Part shown: piece by piece, positions 58,701 to 64,000 of the stretch
How the letters are laid out: the number at the start of each line of letters is the position of its first letter
Numbering within the stretch: the stretch's first letter is position 1
IMG/VR virus record: IMGVR_UViG_3300029267_001213
Location: 22,554 to 86,553 of that record
Strand: one strand, 5' to 3'
Length of the DNA: 64,000 bases
Source: a virus
Program-made: the position numbers and the translations under genes
The notes under the pieces: generated by a model
Seen by the model: the letters and a program-made list of their open reading frames with translations, nothing else
The model's database searches: none
What the model was told of the DNA's origin: nothing

Positions 58701-59183
58701 ATGCCGAAAGAATTAATCATTGACGAAACAGACATTAAAGACCTGAAGATGAGCGAGTACGAGATCGCTGTCGGATGGGCTGGCCGTAAGGCAGACGAGC
58801 AGCTGGAGATGCGAAAGGTCACTGGTTTTATGGTGTCGGAACATCTTGCAGTGAGAGACATGGAGAATGGCAATGGGTGGGCCATTGATCATCTTCCTAC
58901 CGGAAGACGATTGAATCATTGGCCATTGCTTACTTTCCAGACCGTGGTGTTGTATGCAAAAGCCATTCATAAATATTTGCATGATCCGGGAACTAAAAAC
59001 GCGGAGATTGTTTACACCGAGGATGAGCAACTTAGGATGCAGCTTTACATGAAATACCTGATAGTGAATCCTGAAAGTGAGACGACGTGGGACGAATTCA
59101 AGGAACGGCCTTTGCCTGAAGGTGTGACCAGAATATCTTTACATGAATTAAATGAAACAGAAACCAAAGTTACCAGCGATTAG
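58701..59183 (+). CDS. First gene of the cassette, hypothetical, paralogue of 52340
   Basis: 160 residues, no tag. Shares IDHLPTGRRLNHWPLLTFQT and the EDEQLRMQLYMKYL helix with the protein at 52340. Ribosome-binding site caaggagaagac. Its end overlaps the first tagged ribbon gene by 32 bp. Unknown function. Confidence 0.5.
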   Translation: MPKELIIDETDIKDLKMSEYEIAVGWAGRKADEQLEMRKVTGFMVSEHLAVRDMENGNGWAIDHLPTGRRLNHWPLLTFQTVVLYAKAIHKYLHDPGTKNAEIVYTEDEQLRMQLYMKYLIVNPESETTWDEFKERPLPEGVTRISLHELNETETKVTSD

Positions 59184-59439
59184 TTTTATGGAAGACCTTG
59201 GGATAATAAAAGTACTGTTGGCAAGATTGTCACAGCATAGGACTACCAGAATGGTTGTGACTTGCCATTATTGCGGAAATACTTTTGCGATGTATTTCCC
59301 AGCTCGTGAATATAAAAAAGACGTGAGACATTATTGGTGCCCGAGTTGTCTTTCTCATCCGGTATGCAGAGAAGGGTCAAGGCTATATCGGGTTGCGAAG
59401 GCAGAACAAGTTTGCATGAGCGAGCGAGTTGTTGACTGA
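59152..59439 (+). CDS. Tagged zinc ribbon 1
   Basis: 95 residues; zinc pairs C38/C41 (CHYC) and C63/C66 (CPSC). Ends EQVCMSERVVD: tag with Ser in place of Lys. Here the ribosome-binding site of the next gene (gaggag) lies after the stop, so the tag is not needed as a ribosome-binding site. Ribbon bodies of this sort bind nucleic acid or proteins; function unknown. Confidence 0.65.
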   Translation: MKQKPKLPAISFMEDLGIIKVLLARLSQHRTTRMVVTCHYCGNTFAMYFPAREYKKDVRHYWCPSCLSHPVCREGSRLYRVAKAEQVCMSERVVD

Positions 59440-59450
59440 GGAGTGAGCCG

Positions 59451-59759
59451 GTGTTTAGACCGTGGCAAGAAAAGTGGTTAGTGCCTATTTACAAGTTCAA
59501 CAGGCCGATTCAAATGAGCAACGGTCATGGAAACAGATACTGTTGCATAAGATGCGGTTGTGACTTGTTCTGGATGATGGAAATAAACGCAGAGGTCAAT
59601 ACTGGTTATCTTTCAAAGTCATATGTGACCGTTACAACGAAGTGTTATCAATGCGGTCGGCAGATGGGTTTTTTGTTATATAACTATCATGATAAAAATT
59701 CGCAGTTGTTGCCAATTTTTCAAGAACAGAAAATGATACGTGAGCGAATCAATGGATGA
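59451..59759 (+). CDS. Tagged zinc ribbon 2
   Basis: 102 residues from GTG 59451. Zinc pairs C32/C35 and C65/C68. Ends EQKMIRERING. The ATG of the next gene lies inside its last codons (atggatga). No recognisable SD in the tag codons (atacgtgagcga), yet the peptide is kept. Confidence 0.65.
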   Translation: MFRPWQEKWLVPIYKFNRPIQMSNGHGNRYCCIRCGCDLFWMMEINAEVNTGYLSKSYVTVTTKCYQCGRQMGFLLYNYHDKNSQLLPIFQEQKMIRERING

Positions 59760-60039
59760 GTTTAGTGTTGGTGACATAGTGGGTGTTCTGAACGATGCAG
59801 CAGAATTTGTTGCGGATTCCTTGCTCGACATGGCCGAGGTGCTTCCGATAATTTTCAGATCATCATTAGGATCTATTGAGGAGGGAATTAAAGATACTTT
59901 GTTTCGTGAAGACAGTGAGCGAATTGAAGTATTAATTACACTGTTCGGCGGTGAAGAAAAATTTATCAAGTTGGTTTGTGCTATGAAGCTTGGACATTTA
60001 CTTCAGCCGGTAATCAAGGAAAGGATCATTGATGAGTGA
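59752..60039 (+). CDS. Tagged helical protein (no zinc site)
   Basis: 95 residues from ATG 59752 (the frame opens at GTG 59740). All-helical, acidic: VGDIVGVLNDAAEFVADSLLDMAEVLPIIF and RIEVLITLFGGEEKFIKLVCAMKLGHLL. Ends QPVIKERIIDE. Having the same tag on a cysteine-pair-free helical body shows the tag is separate from the ribbon fold. Confidence 0.65.
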   Translation: MDEFSVGDIVGVLNDAAEFVADSLLDMAEVLPIIFRSSLGSIEEGIKDTLFREDSERIEVLITLFGGEEKFIKLVCAMKLGHLLQPVIKERIIDE

Positions 60040-60325
60040 CTGGCGGGATAGGTGGAAGGACGTGAAGGCCAGACAGAGAATTAAGGTAACCGAGCGCGGT
60101 AGTTACAAAGACGAAAGTGCTTTTCGATGCTCATGCGGTCATGATATTTTCTTCGTGCATATTGATTGGAAAAAGGCCAAAGAATTTTTTTCACGGAATG
60201 CATTGATAGTGAGTTGTATGCGGTGCCATATGAGAATCAGAATATCGCTGGATATGACTGGTCCTGTTTTGATACCTTTTGCAGCCAGTCAGCAAATAAT
60301 TAAGGAGAGAGTCATTGGTGATTAA
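60032..60325 (+). CDS. Tagged zinc ribbon 3
   Basis: 97 residues from ATG 60032 (the frame opens at TTG 60029). Cys pairs C33/C35 (CSC) and C62/C65 (CMRC). Ends QQIIKERVIGD. The tag codons attaaggagaga hold a strong ribosome-binding site for GTG 60315. Confidence 0.65.
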   Translation: MSDWRDRWKDVKARQRIKVTERGSYKDESAFRCSCGHDIFFVHIDWKKAKEFFSRNALIVSCMRCHMRIRISLDMTGPVLIPFAASQQIIKERVIGD

Positions 60326-60578
60326 GTCTAATCTGATTTATGATTTGAACAAAAGCACCAGACGTTTTCGTTGTAAGCAATGCGGCAATGATTTATTCAA
60401 TGAGCATATGCCTTATCAGGGCGAGCATCGAGTTGAGACATTTTATGTGTGTACTGTTTGCCAAGAAAAATATTCAGTAGAGACATTGGCTCGGCTGAAC
60501 GTACATCATAAGCGCATTGCACAAAAGGAACAGCCTGTAGTGAGAGAAAAAATAAGGAGCAAGGCGCGACATGGCTGA
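60315..60578 (+). CDS. Tagged zinc ribbon 4
   Basis: 87 residues from GTG 60315. C20/C23 (CKQC) and C46/C49 (CTVC). Tag EQPVVREKI followed by RSKARHG. The extra residues after the tag hold the next gene's ribosome-binding site (ataaggagcaa). Confidence 0.65.
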   Translation: MVIKSNLIYDLNKSTRRFRCKQCGNDLFNEHMPYQGEHRVETFYVCTVCQEKYSVETLARLNVHHKRIAQKEQPVVREKIRSKARHG

Positions 60579-60789
60579 AAAAGCAAGAAAGATATTCGAC
60601 ATGAGTAGGGTGACGCAATCGACTAGATTTTTAATGAGTGCTGGCATAAGTATGAATGAAGCGATTGATGCAGTGGAAAAATTTCGAGCAACAATTACTG
60701 AAAGAACGGGTGTCTCTGAAAGGTTTATGGAATTGCGGCGAGAGCTGTTTATGGAGCAGTTGGTTATCAAGGAGCGCATCATTGAGTAA
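60571..60789 (+). CDS. Tagged helical protein (no zinc site)
   Basis: 72 residues, fully helical, no Cys: TRFLMSAGISMNEAIDAVEKFRATITERTGVSERFMELRRELFMEQLVIKERIIE. The tag comes straight off the last helix, so it may be a helical extension in the folded protein. Confidence 0.65.
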   Translation: MAEKARKIFDMSRVTQSTRFLMSAGISMNEAIDAVEKFRATITERTGVSERFMELRRELFMEQLVIKERIIE

Positions 60790-61018
60790 ATACATAAATG
60801 ATTATTCATTGGTTCGAGTCGATTTCAGTCATAGTGCTGCGTTTACTGATACCGCAAGCACTGAAAGTTATACAAGGTCGATGGTATGGTGTCCGGACTG
60901 CGGATCGAGAATGCTTAGAAGTCATAGTACAGGCGCATTATATTGTTTCGGTTGCTTCAATATTTTTTTTATGCAGATTTTAATTAAGGAGCGTATCGTT
61001 GACGATACCACGGCGTAG
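60782..61018 (+). CDS. Tagged zinc ribbon 5 (TTG start)
   Basis: 78 residues. The start is TTG 60782 within the previous stop region (attgagtaa); the frame is open upstream but only this start gives a ribosome-binding site (caaggagcg, 8 bp). C37/C40 (CPDC) and C55/C58 (CFGC). Ends MQILIKERIVDDTTA. Confidence 0.6.
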   Translation: MSKYINDYSLVRVDFSHSAAFTDTASTESYTRSMVWCPDCGSRMLRSHSTGALYCFGCFNIFFMQILIKERIVDDTTA

Positions 61019-61214
61019 AAAACTTTTAGCAAGACGTGGGAAACTGACGTGTTATCAATGCGGCAGTACAGACGTTCATTCTATCAATACAGGAGAACTG
61101 GTATGTGATTTTTGCGGTACTCATTATACTAATGAATTCCCGGATGGTGTTCCGGGAACGACTAAGCCCCCTGTGCGATTTCAAGCCATGGTTAAGGAAC
61201 GGGTGATTGAATGA
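60999..61214 (+). CDS. Tagged zinc ribbon 6 (TTG start)
   Basis: 71 residues from TTG 60999, 10 bp after aaggagcg. C18/C21 (CYQC) and C36/C39 (CDFC), a minimal ribbon with a very basic N-terminus (PRRRKLLARRGK). Ends FQAMVKERVIE. Confidence 0.65.
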   Translation: MTIPRRRKLLARRGKLTCYQCGSTDVHSINTGELVCDFCGTHYTNEFPDGVPGTTKPPVRFQAMVKERVIE

Positions 61215-61510
61215 ATTGGGAAGAGGCTCATATTTTAGACACGCAATTTAGCAATGTTGTTTGCAGTGCTTGCAAGAAAAATAGACAGATAGTTCGTATG
61301 CATTCTAAAGTTGAATGTAATTTTAAGAATGGAGGGTATGTGCTAGTTATGTGCTGTCCATTATGCGGTCGGACTGTAATTATGGACAGAGAAGAAAATT
61401 TGCCAGACGCAAAACGGCTTAGAAATCGGGTTGGCGGAATACTAATAAATGATACAGCATATGTTGGAACACTACCTCGGCAGTTTTGTATAAAGGAAAG
61501 AATTCTGTAA
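61211..61510 (+). CDS. Tagged zinc ribbon 7
   Basis: 99 residues. C18/C21 (CSAC) and C49/C52 (CPLC). Ends RQFCIKERIL, the shortest tail after the tag (3 residues past the Glu). Overlaps the preceding stop (ATGA) and abuts the next ATG. Confidence 0.65.
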   Translation: MNWEEAHILDTQFSNVVCSACKKNRQIVRMHSKVECNFKNGGYVLVMCCPLCGRTVIMDREENLPDAKRLRNRVGGILINDTAYVGTLPRQFCIKERIL

Positions 61511-61794
61511 TGGCCAAACAAAAGAGAGGCATGCGATTTGACAGGCCAAACAGAGAGGCTATGGCGGCGACGGCAAACTGGATTACTGAGGAAGATAGAT
61601 GGATTTTTCTTTCGCTGGAGTGGGATGAAATAAAGATGCCTTGTCCATTCTGTTTTAATAAGATGTTGCATGATATGATGCAGTATCGAACGGGCTGTAG
61701 ACATTGTGGTTGTTGGTGGAATGATAGCATGTTGAGGACGTTGAATTATCGCGGATTGGAACAGGCGATTATGCGGGAGAAGGTTCATGGATGA
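61510..61794 (+). CDS. Tagged zinc ribbon 8
   Basis: 94 residues from ATG 61510, sharing one base with the previous TAA; an open frame from 61486 is less likely. C45/C48 (CPFC) and C63/C66 (CRHC), with an extra N-terminal helical region. Ends EQAIMREKVHG. Confidence 0.65.
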   Translation: MAKQKRGMRFDRPNREAMAATANWITEEDRWIFLSLEWDEIKMPCPFCFNKMLHDMMQYRTGCRHCGCWWNDSMLRTLNYRGLEQAIMREKVHG

Positions 61795-62035
61795 ATTAAT
61801 TGAGCATGAGATAGATCAATTTGTACTGGATAGCCGCTGTGAATGCGGCGGATGCATAATGAGGTATGGCAATGAAGAAGTGATGTGTAACAAATGCAAA
61901 TCAATATATAGATTATTATTTCACAAAAAGACGGTTAAAGATAAATTTAATCAGCTGGTATTCGAATCTGTAAAGATCATGACTGGCAAAAAGTGTCTAC
62001 CTGAACAGCTGGTAATTAAGGAACGAACATGCTGA
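61787..62035 (+). CDS. Tagged Cys-rich protein 9
   Basis: 82 residues. C18, C20, C23 and C34/C37 (CECGGC ... CNKC), a compact ribbon near the N-terminus, then a basic helix. Ends EQLVIKERTC, with Thr instead of Ile/Val after the Arg. Confidence 0.65.
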   Translation: MDELIEHEIDQFVLDSRCECGGCIMRYGNEEVMCNKCKSIYRLLFHKKTVKDKFNQLVFESVKIMTGKKCLPEQLVIKERTC

Positions 62036-62232
62036 TAAAAAACATAAGCGGGAATATTATTAAGGTGAAAAACGTAATGGTTCCACCGGACCGGCAACTG
62101 TTCATTACTCCGTCAGAATACAACAAGCTACCAGCTGCAGTAAAAGTACTGTTTATGGTAACCATGACAGATTGCCCGTTTGAAGAACTGGAACAGGCAA
62201 CGATTAGTGAACGGATTAAAGATGATGATTAA
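62029..62232 (+). CDS. Tagged small protein without zinc site
   Basis: 67 residues, one Cys. Short beta start (LIKNISGNIIKVKNVMVPPDRQLFITPSEYNKLP). Ends EQATISERIKDDD. The tag codons attagtgaacgg contain no Shine-Dalgarno sequence. The basic-beta body resembles small phage proteins that read LIKNISGxxIxVxxxxVPPxxxxxIxxxEYxxL, of unknown role. Confidence 0.65.
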   Translation: MLIKNISGNIIKVKNVMVPPDRQLFITPSEYNKLPAAVKVLFMVTMTDCPFEELEQATISERIKDDD

Positions 62233-62234
62233 AA

Positions 62235-62462
62235 ATGCAGAATGATAAAATTAAATTGAGCACTAGATGTTGGCTTTGCGGAGGCACAGTACCTTTCTGT
62301 CCGGAGAAAGGATGGACGCATTGCAAGGATTGTGGGCGGGAGTATATTATATCGGACAAGACCGGGGTTGCTCCGGTTTATCAGGAGACAATGAGAGAAC
62401 GAATCAAGAGAAAGGAGAAGAAGGATGACGACGATAACACTGGCAAGAAAATTTCGTTTTGA
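62235..62462 (+). CDS. Tagged zinc ribbon 10
   Basis: 75 residues. C12/C15 (CWLC), C22 and C30/C33 (CKDC). Tag YQETMRERI lies 20 residues before the end; the charged extension (KRKEKKDDDD) overlaps the queD start by 38 bp and holds its ribosome-binding site (aaaggagaagaagg). Confidence 0.65.
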   Translation: MQNDKIKLSTRCWLCGGTVPFCPEKGWTHCKDCGREYIISDKTGVAPVYQETMRERIKRKEKKDDDDNTGKKISF

Positions 62463-62853
62463 AGCTGCTCACAGACTGAATAAGCATAAAGGACAGTGCA
62501 AGCATCTGCATGGTCATACATACAAAGGGCATGTGGAGATTGAAGGTCCGGTTGGCGAGGACGGTATGGTTCTCGACTTTCAAAACATGAAAGCTTTGTT
62601 GAATATGTCGATTGGATTGCTGGATCATTCTCTTATGCTGCATGAGAATGATGAGCTGGTAAACGTCATGGCAGACCATGGTCAGCATGTGGTTACTATG
62701 CCTTACGATCCGACGGTTGAAAATCTTTCTAAGCGAATTGGCTTGAGCATTCAGAAATATCTGGATGAAGATGAAACACTGGACGCATGGGTCAAGCGGG
62801 TCGTATTATATGAGACTCCTGAATGCTGGGCCATATGGAGGCCGTTGGAATGA
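62425..62853 (+). CDS. queD: QueD, 6-carboxytetrahydropterin synthase
   Basis: 142 residues. PTPS/QueD family: FRFEAAHRL (zinc His), GQCKHLHGHTYKGHVEIEG (catalytic Cys and two zinc His), GMVLDFQNMKALL, LDHSLML and PTVENLSKRI, then ETPECWAIW. It converts dihydroneopterin triphosphate to 6-carboxytetrahydropterin, the substrate of QueE (47110). The start is deep in the preceding tagged gene. Confidence 0.85.
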   Translation: MTTITLARKFRFEAAHRLNKHKGQCKHLHGHTYKGHVEIEGPVGEDGMVLDFQNMKALLNMSIGLLDHSLMLHENDELVNVMADHGQHVVTMPYDPTVENLSKRIGLSIQKYLDEDETLDAWVKRVVLYETPECWAIWRPLE

Positions 62854-63272
62854 AAAGCCGTTTCAAAAAGATACTGGACAAGATGCAGAAGGCTGCTGAA
62901 TTATCCAGTGACTTGAACAACAGGGATGAGCGCAGGGCCAGACAGATGTCATCTATACCGGCATCAAATGATAAACAGCGATGGCGTTATCCTGACGGAC
63001 CATGGAAGTATGATCCGACTCCGGTGCCGGGTAAGTTCGGTTGTGAGCGCGGGATGATTCGAAGACATATTAATGAGCGATACATTCTTACTCGGTGCCC
63101 GAGATGTGCAGGTATTCAGTTGGTCGGTGGCATTGAAGTTACGGGTGACAATGACCGGCCGACATTATCCGAGTCAATTACTTGCAGTTGCGAAAGATGC
63201 CGAACAGAATTTATTATCAAAGAGGGCAGGATGTCTGTCTTGGACAAGGGCGAGGACGAAGAATTGCATTGA
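62850..63272 (+). CDS. Zinc-ribbon protein, untagged
   Basis: 140 residues from ATG 62850 (ATGA overlap with queD). A basic helical N-terminus; CPRCAG (about 83) and CSCERC (about 113) suggest a ribbon. It has EFIIKEGRMSV, which resembles the tag only superficially: no Gln at the right place, no Arg after Glu, and not at the end. Unknown role, next to queD. Confidence 0.5.
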   Translation: MKSRFKKILDKMQKAAELSSDLNNRDERRARQMSSIPASNDKQRWRYPDGPWKYDPTPVPGKFGCERGMIRRHINERYILTRCPRCAGIQLVGGIEVTGDNDRPTLSESITCSCERCRTEFIIKEGRMSVLDKGEDEELH

Positions 63273-63334
63273 ATAATTATCTTGATTTGGATCAATTAAT
63301 TTCTTAATCTACAGACGCAGAACAAGAGGTAGGC

Positions 63335-63658
63335 ATGTCCAGAAAAAAAATCAAAAAGCGAACGTTTAAGCGTCAATGGAAATGGCGCATTAAAATCCTT
63401 GAGCCAGACGAATACAGTCCACCAGAAAGAAAATTAAATTACGGTGAGAGAGCTGCGGACTTGGCAATCAAGCTTATCCGTGAATATTGCAAAGCGACCA
63501 GAGTGGGTCTTTCGGAGTTGGGCATTAAAGATGATGTGGATGAAGAACAGACGAATAAAGAGCTTTTGGAATTAATGAACAAGGGTGCAATAAAAATTAT
63601 AGTTAATCCTGCAATGGTGGAGGACATAGATAAGATATGGCCACTGGACACAAAATAG
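63335..63658 (+). CDS. Hypothetical basic-acidic protein
   Basis: 107 residues; very basic first 25 (RKKIKKRTFKRQWKWRIKI), then helical and acidic (GERAADLAIKLIREYCKATRVGLSELGIKDDVDEE). The end overlaps the next gene by 22 bp. No family recognised. Confidence 0.5.
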   Translation: MSRKKIKKRTFKRQWKWRIKILEPDEYSPPERKLNYGERAADLAIKLIREYCKATRVGLSELGIKDDVDEEQTNKELLELMNKGAIKIIVNPAMVEDIDKIWPLDTK

Positions 63659-64000
63659 AATGGTGTGATGCAACTTGGAATCCTTTCACCGGTTGTTTGC
63701 ATGGCTGCAAGTATTGTTATGCGAGAAAATTTTCAAGACGACTGGCTGGTATTTCCGGTACGATATATTACGAGCTTAAAAAAATGGGACTGGATCCTTT
63801 TACGCCGGTTGTGGATTTCGATAAATTGAGCAGGATGTGGCAGGTATTAAAGGATGCCAAAAAACCAAAGCGGATATTTCTCGGCTCGATGGCAGATATA
63901 GCGGGAGACTGGCAGTGGCGATTTGCTGTAGATGGAGAAATTACGGAACCGGTATGTGCTTCTCATGATGTGCAGGAAATTATCAAGGGAGTATGCGAAG
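63637..64000 (+). CDS. Phage Gp37/Gp68-like protein (DUF5131), 3' truncated by window
   Basis: The first 121 residues are visible. KIEWCDATWNPFTGCLHGCKYCYARKFSRRL matches the Gp37/Gp68 family (KIEWTDATWNPxTGC...CxxCYA), with a CxxxCxxC cluster as in radical-SAM-like enzymes; FLGSMADIAGDW follows as expected. The reaction is unknown. Located directly after the QueD segment; no close stop before the window edge. Confidence 0.8.
   Translation, partial: MATGHKIEWCDATWNPFTGCLHGCKYCYARKFSRRLAGISGTIYYELKKMGLDPFTPVVDFDKLSRMWQVLKDAKKPKRIFLGSMADIAGDWQWRFAVDGEITEPVCASHDVQEIIKGVCE

Noticed and set aside
62850-63272. Sixteenth tagged protein (EFIIKEGRMSV)
   Set aside because: No Gln at -5 from Glu, Gly in place of Arg/Lys, and it lies inside the protein; similarity is superficial.
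1-64000. Genome-wide TAG recoding to glutamine
   Set aside because: TAG ends many intact genes here (for example 13327, 19901, 23020, 33881, 47778, 51246), so the in-frame TAG at 57673 is a local event.
1-64000. Many long minus-strand open frames, e.g. 30457-31158 and 14723-15253
   Set aside because: All lie opposite well-supported + strand genes, lack ribosome-binding sites and have low-complexity Ser/Leu/Arg-rich translations typical of shadows.

Overview
The window is one continuous stretch of a large tailed-phage genome (Caudoviricetes, contractile-tail myovirus). Every supported gene lies on the + strand, in dense runs with start/stop overlaps of 1 to about 50 bp. The tail set (sheath, tube, tape measure, gpD/gpV-type hub and spike, gp25/gpJ/gpI baseplate proteins) shows the morphotype. 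A host with an outer membrane is suggested by a secreted lytic transglycosylase, spanin-like membrane proteins and a lipobox lipoprotein; this is inference, and no host gene is present.

Layout. 1-18.9 kb: virion tail module, from the sheath C-terminus through tube, a tail chaperone with a canonical -1 slippery site, tape measure, hub/baseplate genes and LamG/fibre-like proteins. 18.9-20.4 kb: a small basic protein and a lysis-type membrane cassette (holin-like and spanin-like). 20.4-28.9 kb: many small hypothetical genes, an HNH nuclease and three copies of a two-stem RNA element. 28.9-29.6 kb: a 0.7 kb non-coding hub with a 31-bp G.U-rich RNA stem and direct repeats. 29.6-33.4 kb: a MoxR AAA+ / VWA / third-gene cassette. 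33.4-41.2 kb: promoter, HTH protein and replication-recombination genes (PD-(D/E)XK nuclease, Sak4-like ATPase, SSB-like protein, replication initiator, primase-helicase, RuvC-like resolvase). 41.2-42.8 kb: two cell-wall hydrolases. 42.8-51.2 kb: small genes, a TSCPD-domain protein with a 59-bp tandem repeat, QueE, large terminase and portal. 51.2-57.9 kb: small accessory genes including a MazG-like protein and a formylglycine-generating-enzyme-fold lipoprotein. 57.9-58.3 kb: a CAU tRNA and a complete phage-borne tmRNA. 58.6-62.5 kb: a promoter followed by a tightly overlapping run of small proteins, mostly zinc ribbons. 62.4-64 kb: QueD and the start of a Gp37/Gp68-like (DUF5131) protein with a radical-SAM-type cysteine motif.

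The most striking observation is a C-terminal tag, Q-x-x-[IVM]-[KRS]-E-[RK]-[IVT], on 15 small proteins whose bodies are otherwise different: zinc ribbons of several spacings, all-helical proteins and others. Thirteen lie in or directly next to the 56.7-62.5 kb run, one is at 51.3 kb, and a likely decayed copy is at 57.9 kb. The tag often overlaps the ribosome-binding site of the next gene, but it is retained where the codons do not form a Shine-Dalgarno sequence, so selection seems to act on the peptide. I know of no described system with this signature.

The other unusual items are the phage tmRNA, the repeated two-stem RNA element with covariation, the 31-bp stem whose four DNA mismatches are all G.U in RNA, the programmed frameshift, and the fresh 59-bp repeat. 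Functions of most small genes are unknown; calls rest on reading motifs by eye.
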